Assembly (NCBI RefSeq): GCF_000143415.4
Contig: NW_003314354.1
Location: 224,575 to 288,574, forward strand
DNA from: Selaginella moellendorffii
Taxonomy: Eukaryota > Streptophyta > Lycopodiopsida > Selaginellales > Selaginellaceae
Reading direction: 5' to 3'
DNA: 64,000 nt
A program made the position numbers and the translations under genes. Numbering within the stretch: position 1 is the stretch's first letter; each line of letters starts with the position of its first letter. A model generated the notes under the pieces. It was not told the origin of the DNA. It saw nothing but the letters and a program-made list of their open reading frames with translations, and made no database searches. Positions 43,270 through 56,167 of the stretch are shown in pieces.

Positions 43270-45181
43270 TTACAAGGAAATTTCACCTTCGTCGTCGTCA
43301 AGGCTCGCGTTCTTCCAATGTTCCGGGAGCTTCCATTTCCTGTGCCACCGCACAGACACACGAGACCACATTGGGAACTCGAAGCTATCGTCTTCCGGGG
43401 GGCCGTCGAGACGCCCATCGATCGTGAGTGGAAGCCACACGTATCTCGAGTCACTCAGATTCCCCGGGTTCCAGCGATCGGCGACGAACACGAATAGATC
43501 TCGCAGCCCCGGCAGCGGAAGAACAAACGCGACCTGGGAGAAGAAGGTGGTGAGCCGAAACTCGTCCGAGGCACCCACGCACGGATCGCCCAGAGTCTCC
43601 CACGGCCCCAGCATCGATTCGGCCGCGTGGAGCAGCGCTTGATTCGGCCACCACCCCGTGCACCCCGACGTGATCATGTAGAAGAAGTTGCCGTGCTTGA
43701 AGACGGCCGGAGCTTCCCTGTGCTGGTTGACGAGCGCGCGCGAGACTGCTGGAGAGAGGCCCAGGTAGTCGGGAGTGAGCTGGGAGATGTGGAGCTCGCT
43801 GTTGGATTGCGACGAGTAGACGAGGAAGGCGGAGCCATCGTCCTCGTCCTTGAAGATGGTCATGTCCCTGCTATCGAAGCCGTGTGGTTTCGTGCTGCCC
43901 AGGTACGTGAAGGGGCCGAGGGGAGACGAGCTCGTCGCGATCCCGACGCTGGCCTTGGAATAGTTTGCGTTGTCGATGTGCAAGTACATGACGAACTGCC
44001 GGGTGTGATCGTTGAAGATGACTTTGGGACGCTCGGCGACGTTGCTGGTGTGGAGATCGCTGCTGGTGTTGGTGGTGTCGGCTTTGAGAACCAGGCCCTC
44101 GTTCTTCCAGCGCCACAGGTCTTGCGAGGAGTAGCAGCTGATGCCTATCAGATCCACCTGTGGACAGTTTAAAATTACAGTGGTGAGAGAAAGCGAAAGA
44201 AAAATACAACTACTGGAGTTCTAGACGACAAAAGCGAATAGCGAAACACTATTGATCGATCGTGAAGGATCGATTTTGTCAAGAACGACACAGTCCGCGA
44301 GAATCTTTTGTAAAGCTTGCAAGAGTACGTCACGTTGAAATGAACAATACAAAGTCATGAAAAGCACATGTCCCAGAGATCTATTTCACGGAAACTATGA
44401 AAGCAAGACGATCATAACAAGCACCAAAAAATAGAGAAAAGAACGACCAGCCCGAGAGATGCAAACAACGAAAGACGATCATGACAGGCACCAAGGAAAA
44501 AAAAAACACAATAGAGAAAAGAACGAACAAACGATCAATGCCTGAGAGAAATCGTGATGCAAACAACGCGAGGGAGAAAGAAAGTGAACGCGAAGCAAAG
44601 TAAACGAAACTTACCCGAGCGCTGGATTTTTTGTGGAGGCGATAAGTCGGTCCTTGCTTGTTCTCTCCATACCAATAGAATGTCCTCGTCTCGGGAATGT
44701 AGAGAATCCCACCCCCGTGTGCTTGTATCGGCAATCCATCCACATCCCTCCACTCTCTCCCTGGAAAGAAAATATCCCTTTCCTCCTCGCTGCTGCTGCT
44801 CGGATCCACGGCGGCCAGATTTCGATCCGGGAAGTAGAACAGGCGCCTGTCCGGCGACAGCTCGCTCAAAGGATCGTCGGAAATGGCCGATTTGGCGGAT
44901 TTGGAAGATTTCTTGTGCTTCTTGCCACTGCTGCTCCTGACCGAGAACACCGGAATTTCCTCAATCTCTTCCAGCTCCGAGTAGCGGAGGAGATCGCTCA
45001 GCCTGGCGACCGGATTATCCCTATCCTTACGGCGATTGCTCCGCGCAGTGGCGGCAGAGGGCGAGGAGATCCAACCTGTGAAGAAGTGGAGCGCGACGAG
45101 CCAGGCGACGAGGATCCAGACGAGTGTGGGCAGCGCCAGGGATGTGAATGCCATCGCGCCGCCACGAGCGCGAGCATTCAT
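43270..45181 (-). CDS. Golgi-type GH43 glycosidase (exo-beta-1,3-galactosidase-like)
   Basis: Two exons. Exon 1 (45181 to about 44616) encodes MNARARGGAMAF, a transmembrane anchor (LALPTLVWILVAWLVALHFF), a Ser/Lys-rich stem and the start of the GH43 domain (QAHGGGILYIPETRTFYWYG). Exon 2 (44158-43270) continues with LIGISCYSSQDLWRWKNEGL, RPKVIFNDHTRQFVMYLHID, FKDEDDGSAFLVYSS, HREAPAVFKHGNFFYMITSGCTGW and SRYVWLPLTID. The HREAPAVFK glutamate and the FKDEDDG block are the usual catalytic-region markers. Arabidopsis relatives (GH43A/B) trim arabinogalactan proteins in the Golgi. The intron of about 455 bp is long for this region and holds a short tandem duplication. An ATG at 45154 is an alternative start. 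Confidence 0.88.
44402..44570. repeat. two imperfect tandem copies in the GH43 intron
   Basis: The segments 44402-44470 and about 44471-44570 share gacgatcat.acaagcacca, aatagagaaaagaacga and gatgcaaacaacg in the same order. The second copy has extra bases, including a run of ten A. Confidence 0.65.
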
Positions 45182-45330
45182 CGGCGACACATCGCAATCC
45201 AAAGTCACTGGAATGTTATTTTTAGGGCCCAATGTTTTTAACCCGAATTTCTTTGGCCAAATACGCAAGAATGTAGCTGCCGACGTGGCAGAGTGTTGTC
45301 CGTCCGATCTTTGAAACGTTTAGAGGTTTT

Positions 45331-45337
45331 TAGGGTT
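45331..45337 (+). promoter_or_regulatory. short telo-box-like motif upstream of RRP36
   Basis: tagggtt, preceded by a T run, lies 16 bp before the RRP36 start codon, within the 172-bp region shared with the divergent GH43 gene. Confidence 0.35.
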
Positions 45338-45352
45338 CTTCGTTGCTACCAA

Positions 45353-46597
45353 ATGTCAGGGGAAGAGGACGATGAGGCGCTGGCAGCGAGCGCATCGGAG
45401 GAGGAGGAAGAAGAAGAAGATCAAGTAGCTGGAGATCGAGGCGACGAGGGCGATGGATCGTTATCGGGATCAGAGGGGTCGGAAGAGGTGAGTACGCGGG
45501 ATTCTTCTTTTTTTCCAAAATGAAGTAGGGCTCAGTGTTTGGATTCCAGGAAGAAATGTTGCGGTGTGCGGTCGCGGATGTTCCATTCGAGCTTCTCCAG
45601 AAGGCAAAAGCCGAGGGGCATTCAAAGATTGCTCGGGGCAAAACAAAGGCAGACTTGAAACGCTTGAATAAGAACAGGTATCCCGTGGTTCTGTGCTTCA
45701 ATAGAAAATGATAAATTGGAGGTTTTTGCTCCAGGCCGATGGAAATCTCGAGTAAGAAGCCGGTTGGCAGATTCAGGGACGTGATGCAGACATCAAAACG
45801 AGTAAGACTTTATTTTTTTTCTTCTGGAGACTTGATGAGTTCTTTTTTTTTTCTTTTTTTCTTCTTTCTTACAGGTGATACGTGATCCTCGATTCGAATC
45901 GCTGTGCGGAGACTACGATGAATCGCGGTAGTGGTTTGCGTGCACCTGTGAAATTTTCTACTGATGAAACTTTACAGGTTTAAAAAGGCATACAATTTTA
46001 TTTACGACGAACAGCTCCCAGCTGAACGACAAGTGAGTTAGTTCCTTCAAGAAAATCACAGTTACGGATATATATCGTTGTCCTTAGGAACTCTTCAAGT
46101 CATTGAAGAAAGCGAAAGATCCCGAGCTGATTTCCGAGAAGAAAAACGAAATCTCTTTGATGGTAAAGTCCTGAATTGTGTGGCGATTTCTAGTGTAGTC
46201 TTTGAATCGCAGGAAAGGCAGCTGCAATCTGAGAGGGACAGAAGAAAGCATGCCGAAAAAGCAGCCGAGCAAAAAAGGATGGAACGAGAACTAGTCAAGC
46301 AGGGAAAGAAGCCATTCTACATGAAGAAATGTAAGCTCGAAACCAATCACCCTCACACTCTTTTGTCTAAATCGTCTCATTTTTCTTCGTGCAGCTGACA
46401 AACGACGAGCTGCTCTGATCGAAAAGTACAAAGAATTAAAGGTGAGAGTAGACATTCTCCTTTCTTTCTCCCAGGTTTTTCATCTTCTGGCAAAAAAATT
46501 TGGGCTGCAGACCTGCGGAAAGCTCGAAAATTTCCTCGCGAAGAGGAGGCAAAAGAACGCTGCGAAGGACCATAGATATGTGCCTTACAGGCGATAG
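45353..46597 (+). CDS. RRP36: rRNA biogenesis protein RRP36
   Basis: About eight short exons. The N-terminus is acidic (SGEEDDEALAASASEEEEEE). The conserved DUF947 region includes KPVGRFRDVMQTSKRVIRDP, FESLCGDYDE, FKKAYNFIYDEQLPAERQ and ELFKSLKKAKDPE. A basic coiled coil (ERDRRKHAEKAAEQKRMERE) follows, then GKKPFYMKKSDKRRA and the C-terminal KDHRYVPYRR. This is the complete RRP36 layout. The protein works in the nucleolus in early 18S pre-rRNA cleavage. It shares a 172-bp divergent promoter region with the GH43 gene and is followed at 126 bp by the ribosomal protein gene. Confidence 0.9.
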
Positions 46598-46679
46598 CAT
46601 CTGCTTAATAAACTCTGTTTTACTATAACTATAACCGCGTTTAAGCTAAAACAAATATATTGGTTTAGGGCTATTGTTC

Positions 46680-46710
46680 TAGGGTTTGGCGCCGCCGGGG
46701 ATAGGGTTTA
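46680..46710 (+). promoter_or_regulatory. two telo-boxes upstream of the L23a gene
   Basis: tagggttt at 46680-46687 and tagggttta at 46702-46710, just before the start codon at 46724. Telo-boxes are typical of plant ribosomal protein genes. Confidence 0.6.
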
Positions 46711-46723
46711 GAGGCGACGAGCG

Positions 46724-47400
46724 ATGGCGCCTCCGACAGCCAAAGGTAATCGCCGCATTCTCTCTCGATTTCGTCCATACCGAATCGCCGCTGTGTTCTA
46801 GGCAAGGATGCCAAATCCAAGGCCGCCAAGGCAGCGAAGGCGGTGAAGAATCCGGCCCCCAAGATCCGGCGGAGGAGGGTCCGGACCTCGGTGACGTTCC
46901 ACAGGCCCAAGACCCTGAAGCAGGCGAGAGCGCCCAAGTATCCCCGCCTCAGCGCCCCAAATCGCGAGAAGCTGGATCACTACAAGGTGCTCAAGTACCC
47001 GCTCACCACCGAGTCGGCCATGAAGAAGATCGAGGATAACAACACCCTGGTCTTCATCGTCGACATCCGGGCCGACAAGAAGAAGATCAAGAACGCCGTG
47101 AAGATGATGTACGATATCCAGACCAAGAAGGTGAACACGCTGATCAGGTAATCTTTCTTTCTTTCTTTCCTCGGTGGTAGTCTAGTGTGTCTTTTCGATT
47201 CACTTCTTCGTGTGTGGGCTTACCATTTCTTGGTTCGTTTGTCTGATTGATTTTTGGCTTTCCAGCTTCTCATTGTTTTCATTCATGGGCTTACCACTTT
47301 CGTTTTTTTTTCCAGACCTGATGGGCTGAAGAAGGCGTACGTGAGGCTTACAGCAGACATCGACGCTTTGGATGTGGCGAACAAGATTGGCATCATCTAA
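46724..47400 (+). CDS. RPL23A: 60S ribosomal protein L23a (uL23)
   Basis: Three exons: a first one of only MAPPTAK; a long second one ([83 protein letters not shown]); and a last one ([26 protein letters not shown]). The length of about 155 residues equals the eukaryotic family. It binds 25S rRNA at the exit tunnel of the large subunit. A copy of the last intron and exon lies at about 49.93-50.2 kb. Confidence 0.95.
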
Positions 47401-48029
47401 GCTAAGCTTTCCCGAGTCTGGTTTTTATGTACTGCTCGCGCTGCTCGTTAATGCAAAGTTTTGATTTTGATCTTACATACCGTGTCTGTTGTGCCTTGAA
47501 GCCAGCGCTGTCATGCCTATGGACTACTTCTGTTTTCTTGAGCCACTTCAACACTTAGTGAACGTCCGAATGTTGCCGAGGCGTTGAGGATCCCAATCTA
47601 CGGCTGTGTTGCTGGTTCTTAAAGACCACCCAAGGCAATTCATTCGATGTTCTCAAGCACGAATTCACGAAAAGCTTCAGTTTTCTTTCTAGCCTGTAAG
47701 AGAGAGGCTCTAAACGCTTGCGCAAACTTTCCTCCATGCCGGATGCACTGGTCTTTCTGATCCAGCAAAAGATTGATCACCTTTCAAACAGAAAACAAGC
47801 CATAATAGTGCGTCTCCCTGGAGTCGTTTGTCATGGCGAAATATTCAAACAAGATACCGGGGATGGGCATATGCAAACGCAAGCTCGCTCCAAAGTTTGT
47901 CTTTCTTGTAGATTTTTCGTTCTCATCGGTCATAATATCAAGATCACCTCTGCATGCACAGGATCTTCTCTGAAGCTATACCATACTTTCCGATCAAAAT
48001 CGCCCTCGAGATCAAATCATCTGGTCTGA
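47401..48029. other. 3' flank of L23a with a dispersed repeat
   Basis: The first 60 bases after the stop are repeated after the L23a relic (tgctcgttaatgcaaag). A segment at 47818-47876 (ctggagtcgtttgtcatgg, then aagataccggggatgggcat) recurs at about 49187-49245. No gene is recognised. A 103-codon plus frame is not convincing. Confidence 0.5.
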
Positions 48030-48780
48030 TCCTGACAGCCTTGTCGTGGTATGCTTCTTTTCTTTCTATTCCTATGTTCCTGTTGTGACTGCCTATGTCG
48101 TGGTTTAGACGCAGCTCAAAACCTCAGCAAGTAAGCAAAAGAGCTTCGCGATGAGTTTAAGTCACCTGGTTCTCTTCTGGAGATTTTGGCAAGAAGTTTA
48201 AAAAGCTCGAGTCTGGTTTTTTAAATTTTTTTTAATTGACAATCTTGGAGCCCTCTTGGAGCGCGAGAGAGAAGCGCAGACACGCTTTGAAGTTGCAAGC
48301 GCTTGGGCTCCGGGACGCCCTGACCAGGACCAACGGAGAGTTTCGAGAAACCTCTCGGTTTGCAGCAAGCGCACCAGCAAAAGCAGGGAGAAAGAACTCT
48401 CGAGCGGCTCCAGTTGCTGCAGTGCGAAGCAGAGCAGAATGGATGGGCCTGTTCAATCTCAGAGGTAGAAAAATGCAGAGAACCGATAGAGAGACTTGTT
48501 ATTTGATCCTCGAGCTCTGTTACAGTCGGCGGCTCTGGCACGGTCTGGAAGTGGCTGTCAAATGCATCCGATCAGTAGAACAAAAAACAGTCTTTCAAAT
48601 GAAGAAGTCCACTTACGAATGCTTGTTCTGCGGCAGGAAAGAGGTTGAGCTCCTTCCCTTTCAGGTTAGGACATATATCACCTCAGCCGTATGATGGACC
48701 GATAGCTCATTCTGTGGCCTACGAAGATCCGCTAGCCGGAAGAGGCTTGCTGTCAATGCGCCTCCTACAAACACTGATCC
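48030..48780 (+). pseudogene. degenerate copy of the coiled-coil kinase gene
   Basis: It matches the intact gene to the right. The leader agccttgtcgtggtatgct and aaagagcttcgcgatgagtt recur at about 50228 and 50323. The coiled-coil exon appears as LEREREAQTRF and then in other frames (LRDALTR, EWMGLF). A HGLEVAVKCI kinase piece follows near 48538. It then jumps to sequence like 51716-51760 (agctca/cttctgtggcctacgaagatc). Frameshifts and a large internal deletion make it non-functional. Confidence 0.82.
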
Positions 48781-48789
48781 GGAAACTGA

Positions 48790-49925
48790 GAGATCAAACG
48801 CTTTGTCGAGGCTGGCCTCTTAAAAGTATGTTACATTCTTCCATTTAGCAGTAAACTTTCTTCCAGCTTCTCTATGCCGGGTCTTCCAAGATGTTGCCAG
48901 TACTATTAATCCAAACAAACTCGCCAAGCTCTATCTCTTTTTCTTTTTCCAATGTGGCGGATTGGAGCGCGCCAGGTTATCTAAGGAGCGAGCTCGAACG
49001 GTGATTAAACCAGCAAGATCTTTCACGCAGACTGGTCACCTTTCTTAAACTTTTGAAACACTAAAACTCCACTTTCGCAGGAATAGTGAGGATACATCTC
49101 CGACTGAATGGTTGGGATATAGAGTAAGATCCCAGTTATTCATCACAAATCCGCATTGAGTTTTTTCTTCTGGATTTTTGTGTTTGCCCTGGAGTCGTTT
49201 GTCATGGCATCTACCATCTCGAGCAAGATACCGGGGACGGGCATATGTAAACACCACCGCGTTCCACGAGAGGCTATCTTGCTTTGGGATCTTCCTAGGA
49301 TGGATCTTGATGTATTGAGTTTTCCACGCATTTCATAGCAATGCGTGGAAATTCTTAGGACACAATGCTGCCCCCTGCCATCTCCAGAAACAGTTGCTGC
49401 ATCGGTTTAGATTCCCTCTCAGGGCATCTTGCTGATCCAGCGCTGCAGCGCATGGAGACCATCTGCCGAGTCCTCTCTCATTCTGCCGAATGAGCAGCGG
49501 ATTGAAATAGACGACGGGAACGGTCGCCATTCCGATGCTACTTTTGCTCACACACTCAAACATTAGTCTCGCACGAATTCTAGAATATGTGGTCAAGTAG
49601 AGCATGCTCGCATCTGCTTTGGCATCGATGACTGAGAGTACTCTCTGGGCAATATAAGCTGCCCTCACTCGTTTCCTTTTTCATTCTGGGTTTTGTTGCA
49701 CTTCGGATGTCTGCTTACTATTTTGTTTGTGTTTTGTGGAGATGGTGCCTTTGATCAACACTACCTCTACCGTCATTTTAAACAATACAATGAGGTAATA
49801 TTGAACAAAGCCACCATCTCTGCAGAAGACAAACAAAATAGCGGGCTCAATCCAAAAGGTTCATTCCAGTGTGATACTTCTCGCAGCACAAGATGGGCAT
49901 CGCGGCCTTTGGTCTTTCTTGGTTC
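48790..49925. other. gene-poor stretch with repeat fragments
   Basis: It contains the second copy of the dispersed repeat (49187-49245). The longest reading frame is the 119-codon plus frame at 49693-50052 that opens like a signal peptide (MLHFGCLLTILFVFCG) but has no known domain. Minus frames of 60-111 codons occur. I support no gene here. Confidence 0.4.
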
Positions 49926-49929
49926 TTTG

Positions 49930-50200
49930 TTCTGTCAGAAAGAAGTTTTTTTCTTTCTCGTTTGTTTTGCTTTCCAGCTTCTCATTCCACTAGTTTTGGC
50001 TTACCATTTTCCTTGGTTGCTCTTTTGTTTTGATCTCTCTTTGCTTGGATAATGTTTTTTCTTCGTTTTCCAGACCTGATGGGCTGAAGAAGAGGCTTAC
50101 GGAAGACGAACAAGTTAAGCTAAGCTAAGCTTTCGTGGTTTTATGTACTGCGCTCGCTGCTCGTTAATGCAAAGCTTTGAAAATTTTGATCTTAGTATGC
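49930..50200 (+). pseudogene. relic of the L23a last intron, last exon and 3' UTR
   Basis: The intron part (ttttgctttccagcttctcatt) and exon start (ccagacctgatgggctgaagaag) match 47260-47335. The exon is then reduced by deletion to aggcttacggaagacgaacaag. The 3' flank (gctaagctttc, tgctcgttaatgcaaag) again matches. Upstream exons are absent. Confidence 0.85.
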
Positions 50201-50350
50201 CGCGGCTATCGTGCCTTCCAATGCCACAGCCTTGTCGTGGTATGCTCCAAATTCTTTTCTTTGTTCCTGTTGTGACCATGTCGTGGTTTAGACGCAGCAG
50301 CTCACAACCGCAGCAAGTAAGCTAAAGAGCTTCGCGATGAGTTTAATTCC

Positions 50351-51924
<1,574 letters not shown>

Positions 51925-52066
51925 GACGTAGAAAGTCAAGACGTGGAATCGTCTTGAAGCATATCCAGATATGCTCGATACAGTCTAGAGCGATGTGCTC
52001 TAGACTATCATTTTCTCTAGAGTTCCCAATTGCCTGGGGATGCAAAGAAAAGGTTAACGAGCAGCT

Positions 52067-54742
52067 ATGGAAATTGAGGAAATAGAAGGAATGGAAGTGG
52101 ATTACGGGGTACCTTTACACAAAACGGGTGTTGCGTTGGTCCCTGATGCTCGCTCTGGGGTAGTGCTGAAGTGGACGCTAGAAAATGCAGTAGAGAGGAA
52201 CGGGGAGCTTCTTCTGTTCCATGTCCGATCTGTTGTCCGAACAATTACAACTCCTGGTAAGTCACTCTTTAGAAACATCACTTGCATCTAACAAATTGTG
52301 TAAGTTGGGAGAGTACCTGTCTCGCAAGTTTCGAAGGAAAAACTTGCAGCGTATATGGCAACCAAGGAGGCCAAGACAGCGGACTTCTCTCAGGAGCTGC
52401 AAAATGTCTGCAGACGTTATGAGGTCCGATCGGCTTGCTGAAAACTCAAAGGAAACACTTGACTTACAGGTGAAAGCAGAATTCGTTCTCGTAGAGAGCG
52501 ACGATGTTGGTAAGTCTTTGGTGGAGCAAATTGAGAAGTACCAAGTGACAACATTCGTTCTTGGAGAGTCCCGAACAAACCTTCTGTAAGTAAGCAAGCT
52601 TGTTTCCTGCAATGTGACACACGGTTTTAGTTCCTTTCATCAGGAGATTGAGGTCGGGAGTTTCAGACTACGTTCGGAAACATGCTCCAGATTACTGTAC
52701 TGTGCAGTGCATATCGAAATCCTCGAAATTGGCGTCATTCAGGAATGCTTCACCACCGCACTCATTCCCTCGTACAAATTCATCTCCTGCTCGTCCGAGT
52801 GTGGCGGACAAATTCATTTTCCCCTTATCTCCGTCTCCATCCTCTAGCTGGCTGGAAGCTGACGCTTTGAATCGCGAAATTCTCATGGTATCGACCTCTC
52901 CGCTGAAAAGTCACCTATCAATGCGAAGCAGTGACAGTAAGGATGAGATCGCTGAAGGAAGCTACCAACCTCAAACGCCGGAACTAAAAGTTGTGCCACC
53001 AGCCTTTCGCACTGAAGAAGAATTCGCAGAGTCTTCGCCCAGTAGTATCATCAGCGAGCCCCTGCCTGCGGATCCCAAGGTTAGATTTACAAGAACAGCA
53101 TTTTGTTCTGACTCTCTCGTGCAGGCTGGAGATCTGGAGCAAATAAACATGCTCAAGCAGCAGTTACAAAATGCCATCGTGGCTGCAAACAAAGCAAAAG
53201 AATCTGCCGACGCTGAAACACTACGGAGCCAGGAAGCTCGCGAGAACGCTGATTGGGCTTTAAAACGGGTAAACTGGAGATGCTATCGTCAAAAGTCTTA
53301 CGATTTCATGGCATTCCAGGCGGAAATATTGATGCGAGCGGTCGAGGAGGACAATCAGCGAGAGTATAACGCAGCAAAGAAATTAGATGAGGAATCGCAG
53401 AAGCGTGCTGAAGCTCTCACGCTTGTCAACTCGATGAAAAAAGCACTGGTGGACGAAATCCGGAGAAGGAAGGAAATGGAAAACAGGATAGAGCTCCAAT
53501 GTAAAGCAGAAGCTGAGAGAGAGGCCAACAGGCAACAACTGCTCAAGTACACACAATTCACGTTTGAGGAACTCCGAGACATCACAGACAACTTTTCTGA
53601 GAACAACAAAATAGGAGAGGGATCATACGGTCACGTCTACAAAGGCACTCTCCACAGGACCAACGTAGCAGTCAAGGTTCTAAGACATGATAGTTGGCAA
53701 GGACCACAAGAGTTCGAACAAGAGGTACGTAAACTCACTCGAATTTCTAAAATCTCTAACAAGCATGGGAAAATAAAGGTGGAAGTGCTGAGCCGACTAC
53801 ACCATCCTCACATCGTTCTACTGCTAGGCGGAAATCCGGAAAAGAAATGCCTTGTCTACGAGTACCTGGAAAACGGGAGCTTGGAAGATCGACTGTTCTG
53901 CAAGGACGACTCGCCGCCAATCTCATGCCTCACGAGGTACCAGATTGCGGTGGAAGTCGGCACAGCGCTCCTCTTCCTCCACAAGGCAAAGCCACAGCCG
54001 ATCGTGCTCCGGGACCTCAAGCCTTCCAACATCCTGCTAGACAAAAACTACAACAGTAAGATCAGCGACGTTGGGTTGGCAAGATTCATGCCAGGCGACG
54101 CGACAAGCGTGAGGAGCACATCACCTGTGGGAACGTTCGCGTACATCGATCCGGAGTACCAGCGGGAAGGCAGCTTCAATGCAAAGTCGGACGTGTTTGC
54201 GTTTGGGATCATCCTGCTCCAGCTCCTCACCGCGACGAGCCCGGTTGGAATCATCCACAAAGTTTCCACTGCCGTGGATCAGGGACACCTGATGGAGATC
54301 CTCGACACTAGCGCTGGAGAGTGGCCGCTGGCAGCCGCGACGCAGCTGGCTTGCATTGGTCTAAACTGCGCCGAGGTCCAGAGGAAGAACAGGCCGGAGC
54401 TGGAAAACGTGTTGCAGATGCTCGAGACGATGAATCATCTGTTTCGCAGCGAGGAGCGACCGAAATCCGCGGCTCCAACGCTCTTCCTGTGCCCGATTCT
54501 CCAGGTAATCATCCTGGAATTCCTCCATCCTCTTGAAATATTTCTTCGTCTTCCAGGAGGTGATGGAATACCCTGTGATCGCGTCGGACGGATACACGTA
54601 CGAGTATGACGCGATCATTCGCTGGCTCCAGAAGAGCGATGCGTCGCCGATGACGAACTTGCGGCTGGAGAACAAGAACTTGACACCGAATCGCGTCGTG
54701 AGGTCGGCGATCTGCGAGTGGAGAGCGCCAAAACTACCCTAG
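52067..54742 (+). CDS. USP-kinase-U-box protein (plant U-box RLCK)
   Basis: Domains in order: a USP-like N-terminal domain (GVALVPDARSGVVLKWTLEN; KYQVTTFVLGESRTNLL; YVRKHAPDYCTVQCI); a Ser/Pro-rich linker; a long coiled coil (53140-53530); a kinase domain at 53560-54440 with FTFEELRDITDNFSE, IGEGSYGHVYKG, VAVKVL, DLKPSNILLD, SDVGLAR and GTFAYIDPEYQREG; and a C-terminal U-box (APTLFLCPILQEVMEYPVIA, DGYTYEYDAIIRWL, NRVVRSAICEW). This is the complete PUB-kinase layout, an E3 ubiquitin ligase fused to a kinase. HRD is changed to LRD and DFG to DVG. The DVG form is common in this family, the LRD form less so. About nine exons. The start at 52067 gives the USP strand immediately. Confidence 0.9.
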
Positions 54743-55111
54743 GATCATAGAACCCTAATCTACCTGGATTCACGCGCATTTCTTGAATTTCTTGCATCCC
54801 TCGTGTGATCAATCTACAAAAAGATAAATGGACCTTGTAAACATGCTGATGAACCGCCAAAAGGAGTACCATAGCCCACACCCTTATCAACATTCCCAAA
54901 AAGAAAACTGCATGGATCGAGCCTCGGATGCCACAGCAAACGTGTGTGGACTATTCTCTGTTAAGACTTGTAAGTCTTTTACCTCTTTTTACCTCTCCTT
55001 GATGGATGCCATTCTGACACTCTGCATTATGCTTATGGCATCCTTAAGCTATTGCTTAATATTCAAAATTTGATTATGAAAGAAGATTATATTTTCGAAT
55101 ATCTAACATTT
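54743..55111. other. intergenic DNA up to the assembly gap
   Basis: No family-like reading frame was seen. The last 60 bases before the gap are AT-rich. The 5' part of the CYSTM gene may lie in or before the gap. Confidence 0.4.
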
Positions 55112-55502
55112 NNNNNNNNNNNNNNNNNNNNNNNNNNNNNNNNNNNNNNNNNNNNNNNNNNNNNNNNNNNNNNNNNNNNNNNNNNNNNNNNNNNNNNNNN
55201 NNNNNNNNNNNNNNNNNNNNNNNNNNNNNNNNNNNNNNNNNNNNNNNNNNNNNNNNNNNNNNNNNNNNNNNNNNNNNNNNNNNNNNNNNNNNNNNNNNNN
55301 NNNNNNNNNNNNNNNNNNNNNNNNNNNNNNNNNNNNNNNNNNNNNNNNNNNNNNNNNNNNNNNNNNNNNNNNNNNNNNNNNNNNNNNNNNNNNNNNNNNN
55401 NNNNNNNNNNNNNNNNNNNNNNNNNNNNNNNNNNNNNNNNNNNNNNNNNNNNNNNNNNNNNNNNNNNNNNNNNNNNNNNNNNNNNNNNNNNNNNNNNNNN
55501 NN
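55112..55502. other. assembly gap (run of N)
   Basis: About 391 undetermined bases. The real length may differ from the number of N. Confidence 0.99.
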
Positions 55503-55854
55503 TGAGGAAAAGGGGCACGGACACCACCATCAGCAGCCAGTCTATGGCTATCCCCAGCAAGGTAAGCTCTCCCCAAGGATCAATCTCTCTTTGGTCTCTT
55601 CTAGTTCTTCTAGATTGAATTAAGTTCTATTCTCCACAGGTTACTATCCACCGCCACAAAACTACAAGCAAAAGAAGCGGTCAGGGGGGTTTCTCAGAGG
55701 CTGGTGAGTGGTAGTTTCTATCTTAATAGCTTGTAATTTTTGCTGAGTTTTCTCATGGTGAGTTTTTCCTTACAGCTTGGCTGCGCTTTGTTGCTGCTGC
55801 CTGCTTGATCAATGCTGCTGCTGCTGCGATCCAACCATACTTTGTGGCTGCTAA
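55503..55854 (+). CDS. CYSTM (cysteine-rich transmembrane) peptide, 5' end lost in the gap
   Basis: Three visible exons with good GT-AG introns encode HHHQQPVYGYPQQ, GYYPPPQNYKQKKRSGGFLRG and C.LAALCCCCLLDQCCCCCD, and the gene ends CGC-stop at 55854. The Tyr/Pro/Gln-rich head followed by GFL.GCLAALCCCCLLD is the signature of the CYSTM module. These are small tail-anchored membrane peptides linked to stress and pathogen responses in plants (PCC1/WIH group). Only the start is missing. The usual total is 60-100 residues, so little is lost. Confidence 0.85.
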
Positions 55855-56149
55855 AGAAAATTCATATTTTTATTCATCGGGGATGTAGATATTTCGTTAG
55901 TAGACAGCATGTAACTCTTATCCGAAGATTGAAATCTGCTCAATTTAATTTATTTTTTTCAAGTAGAGCTACATGGTTTAGCAACTTATTCTCGCATGGG
56001 GTGTAGAATTTAGTATACCTTGAATTGACCATGGTAATCTTGACACCCAGATTTTTATAGAAATCTGGGATCATTTGGATCAAGGGATGGATGAATTTAG
56101 TCAACTGGCCCGAGAAAATGTCATAGATAAAAGCATCAATCCATTGATT
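55855..56149. other. spacer without gene
   Basis: A 64-codon plus frame and a 71-codon minus frame are present without any motif. The DNA is moderately AT-rich. I see nothing to annotate. Confidence 0.4.
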
Positions 56150-56167
56150 CGTCAATTCTTCTAAGAA

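Noticed and set aside
43627-44172. 181-codon plus-strand frame opposite the GH43 gene
   Set aside because: It is an antisense shadow. The minus strand carries the complete GH43 motif set and matching splice sites.
55052-55618. Reading frames spanning the run of N
   Set aside because: They are artefacts of translating undetermined bases. Only the sequence after the gap supports a gene (CYSTM).
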